A stretch of DNA of 64,000 nt from Thermophilibacter mediterraneus. Its GTDB lineage: Bacteria; Actinomycetota; Coriobacteriia; Coriobacteriales; Atopobiaceae. Both the position numbers and the translations under genes were made by a program. The DNA lies in assembly GCF_900119385.1 (NCBI RefSeq), contig NZ_FPKO01000009.1, positions 1,015,405-1,079,404 on the forward strand, given 5' to 3'. How positions within the stretch are numbered: the stretch's first letter is position 1; every line of letters begins with the position of its first letter. The notes beneath the pieces were generated by a model that worked only from the letters and a program-made list of their open reading frames with translations, had not been told where the DNA came from and did not search any database. This document shows positions 23,528 through 32,158 of the stretch, one piece after another.

Positions 23528-25147
23528 TCAGGGTGCGGACAGTCCGGTTGCCTGGGACACATCATAGACGTAGTCGGGGACGAGCGCGGGCCGCCCCGCC
23601 TCGTCAAACTCGACGGCGGTGTCGCCGAGCAGGTCGAAGAGCCGCTCGTTGATCTCGTCCACCAGCAGGTCGGAGCCCGTCGCGGGAGGGCGCCCCGCGA
23701 GCAGGTCGGCGAGCAGCGCGAGCTGCTCGCGGGAGAGCCCCAGCGCCGCGCCCCTCTCGCCCGTGGGCCCCGCCTCGTCGGCCCCCGCCGCAGCGGGGTC
23801 CTCCCGCGCGGGCCCCTCCCCGGGAGGCTCCGCGGCGCCCGCCCCGGCGGCCGGCGGGGCCTCGGGGACCCCGGCGTCGCGCTCCTCGTCGACGAGGAGC
23901 GCCTCGCGGGTCGCGGCCGCGGCCGAGCGGATCTTGTCGAGGCGGGAGAGGTCGATCTCCACCCGGACGGGGGCGTGCGACGCGCGCCAGTCGATGTAGT
24001 CGCGCACCTCGCGCTCGACGAGCCGCGTCAGGTACTTGGGGTCCCCGCGCTCCTTGAGGGGGTGCGGGTAGTCGAGCGCGGCGCGCAGCTGACGGTCGGC
24101 CGCGCGCAGGGCCTGGCCGAGCCTTGCGCTGCGCTGCCCGCCGTCGTGCAGCGAGGTGAGCGTCCAGATGCCCCCGCGGCACTCGTAGCGCCTGACCCCG
24201 GCGAGGTCGTAGGTGCAGTCGGGGTGGCGCTCGCCGGGGTAGAACACGGCGGAGGCGAACATGAGGTGCGGCATGGGGCCCGGCACGCCGAAGAGGCTCT
24301 CGACCAGGTCCTGGCTGCGGCTCGTGTGATAGTAGGCCACGAGGCGGTCGAAGACGGCGCAGCCGATCGCGCGAAGCGCGTCGGGCTCGTCGCGGAAGAG
24401 GCGCGCCTCGCCAAGACGGTAGGTCGAGACCTCGTCGAGGGCGGCGAGCAGCCGCTTCTCGCCGGAGGGGTCGGAGCCGAACTCGTACGGCGCGCGCCCG
24501 CGGCCGCGGCGCCGCGCCAGGACGCGCGCCTGGCGCTCCCGCAGGTCCTCGACCGCGCGGTCGTGCGCGACGAGCGCGTGGGGCTCGGCGAGCGCGGGGT
24601 CGAGGTCGTGGTAGGCGGCGTAGTCCACGAGCCAGGGGCGAGCGTAGCGGTCCATGGAGGGCTCGTACTCGCGGTATGCGCGCCAGAACGACTCGATGGC
24701 GCGGAAGGCCCCCTCGCCCGGCTCGACGCCGATGCCGTTGATGAGCTCGTAGAGGTACACGTAGGCAAAGGACGCCGACGTCCGCTCGACGTGGCCGGCC
24801 CTCACGCGGGAGCGCCACGTGAAGTAGCCCCTGAGCTGCTGGTTGTCCATGACGTCGTAGGTGGGGAAGTAGCTCTGGAACACGCCGGCGTAGGGGCGGT
24901 CGTCCTCGTAGTCGGCCATGAGGCGGCCCTGCTCGACGAACAGGCGCGCGTCCGTCCACGAGCGCGCCTCGCCGCTCCGGGCGAGCGCGCGCATCTGGGC
25001 GACGCGCTCGGGGAGGTAGCTCGCGAGCTGCGATCCGCGCATGAGGATGGGCTCCGCGCCAAAGACCCGCGAGCTTACGAAGGCGCGTCCGCCCTTCGCC
25101 CTGCTCTGCGCCACGATTCGGTCGATGATCGCGTCGATGTCCGCCAC
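23528..25147 (-). CDS. TerB-N / TerB-C domain protein
   Basis: The 539-residue protein matches the TerB-N family: EPILMRGSQLASYLPERV, then PTYDVMDNQQLRGYFTWRSRVRAG split by short gaps, and SFAYVYLYELINGIGV. A helical middle follows, then an Ala/Pro/Glu-rich linker (about 425-465) and a TerB-C-like end. Such proteins were described in tellurite-resistance-related systems linked to DNA-processing helicases and ATPases. I choose GTG 25147, with GGGAGAGGGGG upstream; ATG codons 27-30 bases earlier lack a site. Biochemical role unknown. Confidence 0.8.
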   Translation of the reverse strand: MADIDAIIDRIVAQSRAKGGRAFVSSRVFGAEPILMRGSQLASYLPERVAQMRALARSGEARSWTDARLFVEQGRLMADYEDDRPYAGVFQSYFPTYDVMDNQQLRGYFTWRSRVRAGHVERTSASFAYVYLYELINGIGVEPGEGAFRAIESFWRAYREYEPSMDRYARPWLVDYAAYHDLDPALAEPHALVAHDRAVEDLRERQARVLARRRGRGRAPYEFGSDPSGEKRLLAALDEVSTYRLGEARLFRDEPDALRAIGCAVFDRLVAYYHTSRSQDLVESLFGVPGPMPHLMFASAVFYPGERHPDCTYDLAGVRRYECRGGIWTLTSLHDGGQRSARLGQALRAADRQLRAALDYPHPLKERGDPKYLTRLVEREVRDYIDWRASHAPVRVEIDLSRLDKIRSAAAATREALLVDEERDAGVPEAPPAAGAGAAEPPGEGPAREDPAAAGADEAGPTGERGAALGLSREQLALLADLLAGRPPATGSDLLVDEINERLFDLLGDTAVEFDEAGRPALVPDYVYDVSQATGLSAP

Positions 25148-25227
25148 GTCGCCCCCTCTCCCCGTCAGGGCCATCATACCCGCGCGCGGGTGCGCCGTGG
25201 CGCGGGCCCGCGCGAGGCCCCAGCTCC

Positions 25228-25986
25228 CTACGCGCCCGCCCGCACGAAGACGAGCGTCTCGGCGTCCGATCGGCCCTCGTCGAGGGCATAGCCGCGCTCG
25301 GAGAAGGCGCGCAGCTCCTCGGGCCCCTCGACGGCGCGCTCGGCGCACCAGCGGACGAACGTGCCGCGCGCGGCCTTGGCCTCGGTCGCGGCCTGGCGCA
25401 GGCGACCCTCGCGGACCGTGCCGAACAGGCACGTCAGGACCTTCGCCCCTCCCGGGCGGGCCCACGGCGTGACCGCGCGGGCGTACTCGACCGAGGCGAC
25501 GTTCACGATGAGGTCGCACTCGGAGCAGAGCTCCTCGTAGAGGGAGCTCCCCCAGAACTCGTAGAGGTCGCGCGCGCCGTCGACGGGGAGGCGCGCCTGC
25601 ATCTCGAGCCGGTAGGGCATGACGGCGTCGAGCGGGCGCAGGATGCCGTAGAGGCCCGAGAGGATGCGCAGGTGCGCGTCGAGCCAGGCCAGCTCCCCCT
25701 CGCTCATGACCGAGGGCGCCATGTGCGTGTACTGGATGCCCTCGTAGGCCACCGCGGCAGCGGTCGTCCCGCGATGGGGGTCGAGGTTCGCAAGCCGGGC
25801 GTAGTTGAGCTCCGCGAGCCGGTCGCTGCACCTCCAGAGCGCCTGGGCCTCGTCGCGCCCGAGCGAGCGCAGCGCGCCTGCCACCGCCTCGGCGCGCCGC
25901 GCGAGGGCGGGCTCGCGGACGGGCCAGGGCGGCGCGTCCGACTCGCGCATCTTCTTGGCGGGTGAGGTGATGATTCTGAGTGGCAT
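25228..25986 (-). CDS. yaaA: Peroxide stress protein YaaA family
   Basis: The 252-residue protein begins MPLRIITSPAKKMR and carries YEGIQYTHM, LRILSGLYGILRPLDAVMPYRLEM and LIVNVASVEYARAV, all hallmarks of YaaA (DUF328). In E. coli YaaA lowers free intracellular iron during peroxide stress and binds DNA. It is divergent from the methyltransferase gene, 34 bases apart, so their promoters overlap. Confidence 0.92.
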   Translation of the reverse strand: MPLRIITSPAKKMRESDAPPWPVREPALARRAEAVAGALRSLGRDEAQALWRCSDRLAELNYARLANLDPHRGTTAAAVAYEGIQYTHMAPSVMSEGELAWLDAHLRILSGLYGILRPLDAVMPYRLEMQARLPVDGARDLYEFWGSSLYEELCSECDLIVNVASVEYARAVTPWARPGGAKVLTCLFGTVREGRLRQAATEAKAARGTFVRWCAERAVEGPEELRAFSERGYALDEGRSDAETLVFVRAGA

Positions 25987-26020
25987 GGCACCCCCGTACG
26001 ACGCTGGCTATCATGGGCGT

Positions 26021-26944
26021 ATGGCGAAACGGTACACCACACACGGGCCCGTGTCCGCGCTCGGCGCGCGCCCCTCCCGCGCCGGCGGGAGGGGCGGGGC
26101 GTCGAGGCGGCGCGCCTTCGTGGCCGCCGGCCTGGTCGGCGCGGCCGCCGGCGTCTCGTGCTGGCTGGCGGCGACCCGCCCGCACGTCGTCCGCTGCGCC
26201 TCGGGCCTCGCCCTCGTCTACACCACGCGCGACGACGCGGGCCGCCGCGTCCGCGTGCTGTCTGCCGGCGGCGTCTTCCAGTCAGCGACCTACCTCGACG
26301 AGCGGCGCATGGAGCCCGTCTTCGCGTACTACCTCGCCCTCGGCAGGCTCTTCGAGCTGCGCCCCGAAGCGCGCAGCGTCCTGGCCATCGGCGGGGGCGG
26401 ATTCGCCTTCCCCAAGCTCGTGGCGGCCGAGCACCCCGGCGTCCGCGTCGACGTGGCCGAGATCGACCCCGCTGTCATCCGCGCCGCGCGCCGGTGGTTC
26501 TTCCTCGACGAGGCCGTCGCGCTCGCCCGCGCCGGGGGCGGCGATTTGCGGGTCGCCTGCGAGGACGGGCGCGCCCTGCTCGAGCGCGGGGCGGGCCCCT
26601 ACGACGCCGTCGTGCTCGACGCCTTCGTGGGCGCGGACCCCGTGCGCTCGCTCGCGACGCTCGAGGCCCTGCGCGCGGTGCGGCGCTCGCTCGTCCCGGG
26701 CGGGCTCTGCCTCGCCAACGTCGTCTCGCGCGAGGGCGGCGCGGACGTGAGCTTCCTGCGCTCCGTGGTGGCGACGGCGCTCATGGTCTTCTCGCACGTC
26801 GAGGTGGCGCTTGCCACCGACGAGACCCACGCGGCCGAGGACAACTACCTCGTGGTGGCCTCCGACGGCCCGATCGGCCTGCCCGACGCCATCCCCTTCG
26901 ACGAGGACTTCCTGGGCGAGGTCCTTCTCGACGCGCAGGGCTGA
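26021..26944 (+). CDS. Spermidine-synthase-like methyltransferase, membrane-anchored
   Basis: The 307-residue protein has a single N-terminal hydrophobic segment after RRR (about 30-52), then a Rossmann domain of the spermidine synthase type: SVLAIGGGGFAFPKLV, VDVAEIDPAVIRAAR, a DGRALLE motif and DAVVLDAFVGADPV. No other polyamine genes are present. In many actinobacteria such proteins are annotated as fused or solitary spermidine-synthase-like methyltransferases of unknown substrate. The start ATG 26021 has only a weak site (GGGCG). Confidence 0.72.
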   Translation: MAKRYTTHGPVSALGARPSRAGGRGGASRRRAFVAAGLVGAAAGVSCWLAATRPHVVRCASGLALVYTTRDDAGRRVRVLSAGGVFQSATYLDERRMEPVFAYYLALGRLFELRPEARSVLAIGGGGFAFPKLVAAEHPGVRVDVAEIDPAVIRAARRWFFLDEAVALARAGGGDLRVACEDGRALLERGAGPYDAVVLDAFVGADPVRSLATLEALRAVRRSLVPGGLCLANVVSREGGADVSFLRSVVATALMVFSHVEVALATDETHAAEDNYLVVASDGPIGLPDAIPFDEDFLGEVLLDAQG

Positions 26945-27004
26945 CGCCGCGACGAGGGTCCCTCGCCACGGCAAGACATCTAAGCGCGGATGACTGAGAT
27001 TATC

Positions 27005-27010
27005 TAAAAT
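27005..27010 (+). promoter_or_regulatory. Minus-10 element of htpG
   Basis: ATTATCTAAAATCGGG contains TAAAAT about 48 bases before the start. A small GGGTAgacTACCC hairpin follows. No CIRCE or HspR-type operator is visible. Confidence 0.4.
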
Positions 27011-27058
27011 CGGGTAGACTACCCCTCGGCAAACAACCGCACGGAAGGGGAGCGTCGC

Positions 27059-29083
27059 ATGCGCACGTTCAAGACAGAGAGCAAGAAGCTGCTCGACCTC
27101 ATGATCAACTCCATCTACACCAACCGCGAGATCTTCCTGCGCGAGCTGGTGTCGAACGCCTCGGACGCGATCGACAAGCTCTACCTCAAGAGCCTCACGG
27201 ACTCCTCGATGGGCCTCGACCAGGCCAACCTCGCCATCAACGTCGCCTTTGACAAGGACGCGCGCACCATCACCGTCTCCGACAACGGCATCGGCATGAC
27301 CGAGGCGGAGCTCGAGGAGAACCTCGGCACCATCGCCCACTCCGGCTCCGAGGCCTTCAAGGAGGCCAACGCCGAGGCCCAGGGGGACGCCGTCGACATC
27401 ATCGGCCGCTTCGGCGTGGGCTTCTACTCCGCCTTCATGGTCGCCAAGGAGGTCAGCGTGGTCACGCGCGCCTGGGGCGCGGACGAGTGCTTCCGCTGGA
27501 CCTCCGACGGCGTCGAGGGCTACGAGATCGAGCCCGTCGCCGCCGACGACCCCGCCTGGCGCGACTCCTGCGGCACCTCGATCGTCCTCACGCTCAAGGA
27601 CGACACCGAGGACGCCTCCTATGACGAGTTCCTCTCCGAGTGGAAGCTGCGCGAGCTCATCCGTCGCTACAGCAACTACGTGCGCTACCCCGTGCAGATG
27701 CTCGTGACCAAGAGCCGCGAGAAGGAGCGCCCGGCGGACGCGGGCGACGACTACAAGCCCGAGTGGGAGGACTACACCGAGCTCGAGACCGTGAACTCCA
27801 TGACCCCGATCTGGAAGAAGCGCGCCTCCGAGGTCACCGACGAGGAGTACGCCGAGTTCTACAAGTCGACCTTCCACGACTGGGCCGACCCGGCGCGCAC
27901 CTTCAGCCTCCACGCCGAGGGCACGCTCGAGTACGACGCGCTCATGTTCATCCCGGGCCAGGCGCCCTTCGACCTCTACAGCCGCGACTACGAGAAGGGC
28001 CTCGAGCTCTACAGCTCCAACGTGCTGATCATGGAGAAGTGCGCCGACCTGCTGCCCGACTACTACAACTTCGTGCGCGGCGTCGTCGACTCCGCCGACG
28101 TGAGCCTCAACATCTCCCGCGAGACGCTCCAGCAGACCCGCCAGCTCCAGGCCATGGCGCGCCGCATCGAGAAGAAGATCACCGGCGAGCTCGAGGCCAT
28201 GCGCGACGACGACCGCGAGGCTTACGAGAAGTTCTTCGAGAACTTCGGCCGCGGCCTCAAGTACGGCATCTACTCGAGCTACGGCATGAAGGCCGACGAG
28301 CTCGCGGGGCTCCTGCTGTTCTGGAGCGCGCGCGACCAGAAGATGGTCACGCTGCGCGAGTACGTCGCCGCCATGCCGTCCGGCCAGAAGGCGATCTACT
28401 ACGCCGCCGGCGACGACCGCGACCGCCTCTCCAAGATGCCGGTGGTCCAGGCGGTGCTCGACCGCGGCTTCGACGTCCTTCTCTGCACGCAGGACGTCGA
28501 CGAGTTCTGCTTCCAGGCCATGCGCGAGTTCACGGCAAAGGGCCTGCCCAAGGCCTACGCCGACGACGCCGCGCGCGAGGCGGCCGAGAAGGCTGCCGCC
28601 GACGGCGCCGAGCCCGAGGTCGAGGATCGCACCGTGGAGCTCAGGAACGTGACCTCCGGTGACCTGGACCTCGCGAGCGATGACGAGAAGAAGGCCGCCG
28701 AGGAGGCGACCAAGGCAAACGAGGGCCTGTTCGGCGCCATGAAGGACGCGCTGGGCGAGAAGGTCGAGAAGGTCGCGGTGTCCACGCGCCTCTCCGCCGA
28801 CGGCGCGCCGGCCGTCATCACCTCCGAGGGACCGCTTTCGCTCGAGATGGAGAAGGTCCTCGCGTCCGGCCCGGAGGCCGAGCACGCCCCCAAGGCCGTC
28901 CGCGTGCTCGAGGTCAACGCCGCCCACCCCGTCTTCGAGAAGCTGCGCGCGGCGCAGGAGGCGGGCGACGAGGACAAGGTGGCGCTCTACGCGGGCCTGC
29001 TCTACAACCAGGCCCTGCTCGTCGAGGGCATCCTGCCCGAGGACCCCGTGGCCTTCGCCTCCCAGGTCTGCGAGCTCATGTAG
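27059..29083 (+). CDS. htpG: Molecular chaperone HtpG (Hsp90)
   Basis: The 674-residue cytosolic chaperone has the GHKL ATPase signatures in order: ELVSNASDAIDKLY, DNGIGMTEAEL, and the lid glycine motif GRFGVGFYSAFMVA. The middle domain has the SRETLQQTRQLQ catalytic-loop arginine, and a C-terminal dimer domain follows. It is ~50 residues longer than E. coli HtpG; part of the extra length is a charged Ala/Glu/Lys segment near residues 500-560. The start has GGAAGGGGAG upstream. It is monocistronic, with a terminator after it. Confidence 0.96.
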   Translation: MRTFKTESKKLLDLMINSIYTNREIFLRELVSNASDAIDKLYLKSLTDSSMGLDQANLAINVAFDKDARTITVSDNGIGMTEAELEENLGTIAHSGSEAFKEANAEAQGDAVDIIGRFGVGFYSAFMVAKEVSVVTRAWGADECFRWTSDGVEGYEIEPVAADDPAWRDSCGTSIVLTLKDDTEDASYDEFLSEWKLRELIRRYSNYVRYPVQMLVTKSREKERPADAGDDYKPEWEDYTELETVNSMTPIWKKRASEVTDEEYAEFYKSTFHDWADPARTFSLHAEGTLEYDALMFIPGQAPFDLYSRDYEKGLELYSSNVLIMEKCADLLPDYYNFVRGVVDSADVSLNISRETLQQTRQLQAMARRIEKKITGELEAMRDDDREAYEKFFENFGRGLKYGIYSSYGMKADELAGLLLFWSARDQKMVTLREYVAAMPSGQKAIYYAAGDDRDRLSKMPVVQAVLDRGFDVLLCTQDVDEFCFQAMREFTAKGLPKAYADDAAREAAEKAAADGAEPEVEDRTVELRNVTSGDLDLASDDEKKAAEEATKANEGLFGAMKDALGEKVEKVAVSTRLSADGAPAVITSEGPLSLEMEKVLASGPEAEHAPKAVRVLEVNAAHPVFEKLRAAQEAGDEDKVALYAGLLYNQALLVEGILPEDPVAFASQVCELM

Positions 29084-29106
29084 CGCCTCGCCCCATCGGG
29101 CCCAGC

Positions 29107-29142
29107 GGGCGCCCGGCCGCCTCGTGCGACCGGGCGCCCCTT
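29107..29142 (+). terminator. Terminator after htpG
   Basis: GGGCGCCCGG pairs perfectly with CCGGGCGCCC over 10 bp with a 13-base loop, followed by CTTCG. Confidence 0.6.
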
Positions 29143-29223
29143 CGTCGGGCGGACCGCCCGTCGGGCGCGTCGCCCTTCTCGCCACCGCTCCCCGAAGCCG
29201 AGAACTCGGCGAGCGGATAATTG

Positions 29224-29229
29224 CTATGC
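29224..29229 (+). promoter_or_regulatory. Minus-10 element of the phosphatase-CHAD gene
   Basis: TTGCTATGCTCG contains TATGCT about 43 bases before the start. Confidence 0.4.
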
Positions 29230-29271
29230 TCGAAAGCTGGTGGGCTGTCAGTGCGACGATCGGGGGGACAG

Positions 29272-30630
29272 ATGGTCAAGACGCTGGTGCTTGTTCGACA
29301 CGGTGCGCCCGAGGCGACCTCGGACTCGGGCTCCGACCTGGACCGCAGGCTCACGGCATCGGGGGCGCGCGCCCTTCGGGTCTCGTACCCCCGCACGTTC
29401 GCCCTGCTCGGGGACGACGCCCAGCCCGTCGTCTGGAGCAGCCCCGCGGTGCGGGCGCTCGAGACCGCCGACGTCGTTGCCGCGGCGGCGGGCGTCGACG
29501 ACATCGAGGTCCACCAGTCGCTCTACTCCCAGGACGTCGCGGCGTTTCTCGCCGAGCTCGACGCGGCCGACGCGCTCTGCGTGATCGCGGTGGGCCACGC
29601 GCCCTTCGTCGACACGCTCGCCGGTCGCTTCCTGGGGACGTGCCCCGCCTTCGGCAAGGGGGCCGCGCTCGCGATCGACCTTCCCGAGGGCTTCTCGGGG
29701 CGCGGGCTGCTGCGCTGGTACGTCGCCGGCCCGGAGGCCACCTCCTGGGAGGAGCTCGCCGTCGTCGAGCACGCCGTCGCCGGGGCGGTGAGCGAGCTCT
29801 CCGCGCACGCCGACACCTTCCTCGCCGGACCCGAGAGCGCCGAGGCTCTGCTGGAGTTCAGGGTCTCCCTGCGGCGCGTGCGCTCGCTGCTGCAGTTCCT
29901 CTCGCCGTGGCAGGCCAAGAAGCAGAACCGCCGCTGCGAGCACGTCATCAAGGAGCTGCAGGTGGCGTCGGGCCGCCTGCGCGCCCTCGACATACTCGCC
30001 GAGTGCGTCGCCGGCCTCGTCGAGAGCGGCGAGCTCGGCGAGAACAGCCTCCTGCCGATGTCGTGCGCCAAGGAGCGCTCGCTCGAGTGCGCGTCGCTCG
30101 TGACGCTCATGCGCAAGCGCCACTCCGCCAAGGACCTCTCCAAGATCGCCGCCGAGCTCGGCCACCACTTCAGGTGGAAGTCCAGGGTCTCCGAGCGCGG
30201 CGTCACCGCCGACGACTTCCGCGCCCACTTCGACGAGCAGTTCAACGAGGTCGACGAGGACCTCTTCGGCCTCGACCTCACCGACGGCGACGCCGTCTAC
30301 GTCGCCCGTCGCGACACCAAGGAGATGCGCTACGTCGCCGAGCGCCTCGGCGAGGTCCTCGGGCCCGAGCGCGCCCAGATGAGCGAGTACCTCGACGAGA
30401 TTCAGCGCGAGCTCGGCGCCCTCTCGGACGCGCGCGGCAACAGGCAGCTCGCGGAGGAGTGCGCCAAGAGCCCGCGCTTCAGGGGCGTTCGCGCCGACCT
30501 CGGCATCGTCGCGCGCGACCAGGCGGAGGTCGTCTCTGCCATCACCTCCGGCCTGAGGCGCCGCGAGGTCGAGGACCATGCGGCCGGCGAGGCGACGGCG
30601 CAGGACGCCGAGGGCGACGAGGAGGAGTAG
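29272..30630 (+). CDS. Histidine phosphatase (SixA-like) fused to a CHAD domain
   Basis: The 452-residue protein fuses two domains. Residues 1-165 are a histidine phosphatase: LVRHGAPE carries the RHG catalytic motif, WSSPAVRALETA the second arginine, and GHAPFVD the later histidine. Residues ~175-430 are a CHAD domain, a helical bundle with conserved basic residues (FRVSLRRVRSLLQF, LRRREVED). CHAD domains bind inorganic polyphosphate, so the phosphatase may act on or at polyphosphate granules; that is inference. The acidic C-terminal tail ends in EGDEEE. The start has GGGGGGA upstream. fumC follows 3 bases later. Confidence 0.88.
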   Translation: MVKTLVLVRHGAPEATSDSGSDLDRRLTASGARALRVSYPRTFALLGDDAQPVVWSSPAVRALETADVVAAAAGVDDIEVHQSLYSQDVAAFLAELDAADALCVIAVGHAPFVDTLAGRFLGTCPAFGKGAALAIDLPEGFSGRGLLRWYVAGPEATSWEELAVVEHAVAGAVSELSAHADTFLAGPESAEALLEFRVSLRRVRSLLQFLSPWQAKKQNRRCEHVIKELQVASGRLRALDILAECVAGLVESGELGENSLLPMSCAKERSLECASLVTLMRKRHSAKDLSKIAAELGHHFRWKSRVSERGVTADDFRAHFDEQFNEVDEDLFGLDLTDGDAVYVARRDTKEMRYVAERLGEVLGPERAQMSEYLDEIQRELGALSDARGNRQLAEECAKSPRFRGVRADLGIVARDQAEVVSAITSGLRRREVEDHAAGEATAQDAEGDEEE

Positions 30631-30633
30631 CGC

Positions 30634-32055
30634 GTGAGCGAGAGGGACCTGGCCGCGGCGGGCGGCACCGAGGGCGCGTGGCGCGTCGAGCGCGACTCGA
30701 TGGGGGAGATGCTGGTTCCCGCGGACGCCCTCTGGGGCGCCCAGACCGAGCGCAGCCACGAGAACTTCCCCATCGGGACGGAGCGCATGCCCGAGGGGAT
30801 CGTGCGCGCGTTCGCGATCGTGAAGCAGGCGGCCGCGCGCGCCAACTGCCGGCTCGGGAGGCTCGGCGAGGCCGAGCGTGACCTCATCTGCGAGGCTGCC
30901 GACGAGGTCCTCGCCGGGGACCACGACGCCGACTTCCCGCTCGTCGTGTGGCAGACGGGGTCGGGCACGCAGTCAAACATGAACATGAACGAGGTGCTGG
31001 CGAATCGCGGCAACCAGCTCGCCGCCGAGCGCGGCGTGGCGCTTGCGCGTCCGCTGCACCCCAACGACTCGGTCAACATGAGCCAGTCGTCCAACGACAC
31101 GTTCCCCACCGCCATGCACGTCGCCGCCGCCCTCGCCGTGACTGGCGAGCTCGTTCCCGCGATCGACCAGCTCGTGGAGACGCTGCGCCGCCTGGAGGGG
31201 GAGTGCGCCGGCGTGGTCAAGAGCGGTCGCACGCACCTGCAGGACGCGGTGCCCATCTCCTTCTCGCAGGAGGTCTCCGGCTGGCGCGGCCTGCTCGAGG
31301 GCTCGCGCGAGGAGCTCGTGGCGTCGCTGCCGGGGCTCTATCGGCTCGCGCTCGGGGGGACCGCCGTCGGGACCGGCCTCAACGCGCCCGAGGGGTTCGA
31401 CGAGGCCGTTGCCGCCGAGGTCGCCGCGCTCACGGGCCTGCCCTTCGTGAGCGACCCCAACAAGTTCCGCGCCCTCACGGGCAAGGACGCGCTCGTCTTC
31501 GGTCACGGCGCGGTGAAGGGGCTCGCTGCCAACATGATGAAGATCGCCAATGACGTCCGCTGGCTCGCGAGCGGCCCGCGCCTCGGCCTCGGGGAGATCA
31601 CCATCCCGGCAAACGAGCCCGGCAGCTCGATCATGCCGGGGAAGGTCAACCCCACGCAGTGCGAGGCCGTCACGATGGTCGCCGTGCAGGTCATGGGCAA
31701 CGACGCCGCGATCGGCTTCGCCGCGAGCCAGGGCAACTTCGAGCTCAACGTCTTCATGCCGGTCATCGCCTACGACTTCCTGCAGTCCTGCCGCCTGCTC
31801 GCTGACGCCATCCGCTCGTTCGACGAGCGCTGCGCGAGCGGGATTCGTCCCAACCGCGAGAGGATGCGCGAGAACCTCCACGACTCGCTCATGCTCGTGA
31901 CGTGCCTCAACCCCTACATCGGCTACGACAACGCCGCCAAGGTGGCCAAGAAGGCCTTCGCGGAGGGGACGAGCCTGCGCGACGCGTGCCTCGCGCTGGG
32001 GCTGCTCACGCCCGAGCGCTTCGACGAGGTGTTCCGCCCCGAGCAGATGGTGTGA
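30634..32055 (+). CDS. fumC: Fumarate hydratase, class II
   Basis: The 473-residue enzyme interconverts fumarate and malate without Fe-S clusters. It shows [34 protein letters not shown] (catalytic region), the [13 protein letters not shown] loop and the superfamily signature [11 protein letters not shown]. It starts at GTG 30634 behind a GAGGAG site lying in the last codons of the upstream gene, so it is translated from the same mRNA. No other TCA-cycle genes are nearby. Confidence 0.96.
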   Translation: MSERDLAAAGGTEGAWRVERDSMGEMLVPADALWGAQTERSHENFPIGTERMPEGIVRAFAIVKQAAARANCRLGRLGEAERDLICEAADEVLAGDHDADFPLVVWQTGSGTQSNMNMNEVLANRGNQLAAERGVALARPLHPNDSVNMSQSSNDTFPTAMHVAAALAVTGELVPAIDQLVETLRRLEGECAGVVKSGRTHLQDAVPISFSQEVSGWRGLLEGSREELVASLPGLYRLALGGTAVGTGLNAPEGFDEAVAAEVAALTGLPFVSDPNKFRALTGKDALVFGHGAVKGLAANMMKIANDVRWLASGPRLGLGEITIPANEPGSSIMPGKVNPTQCEAVTMVAVQVMGNDAAIGFAASQGNFELNVFMPVIAYDFLQSCRLLADAIRSFDERCASGIRPNRERMRENLHDSLMLVTCLNPYIGYDNAAKVAKKAFAEGTSLRDACLALGLLTPERFDEVFRPEQMV

Positions 32056-32080
32056 CGGGCGGGCTCGTCTTCGTTTCGAA

Positions 32081-32112
32081 AGCGAGGCGTGACGGAGGAG
32101 TCACGCCTCGCT
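32081..32112 (+). terminator. Hairpin after fumC
   Basis: AGCGAGGCGTGAC pairs perfectly with GTCACGCCTCGCT over 13 bp with a 6-base loop. It has no U-run on the plus strand. It sits between fumC and the metY promoter, so it may terminate fumC or bind a regulator. Confidence 0.5.
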
Positions 32113-32126
32113 CCGCGAACACGCGC

Positions 32127-32132
32127 TATGAT
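32127..32132 (+). promoter_or_regulatory. Minus-10 element of metY
   Basis: CGCGCTATGATGG contains TATGAT about 26 bases before the metY start, in the same context as at metH (8705). Confidence 0.45.
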
Positions 32133-32158
32133 GGTCGGACCCTACAGAAAGGACCGTC

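Noticed and set aside
17590-25147. A complete BREX system
   Set aside because: PglX methylase, PglZ phosphatase, PglW kinase and BrxA/B/L genes are not in the window, so only BREX-like components can be claimed.
22211-25291. A 1026-codon plus-strand frame opposite the BrxD, MupG and TerB genes
   Set aside because: Composition is Ala/Arg/Val/His-rich without any recognisable domain and it is the antisense shadow of three well-supported genes.
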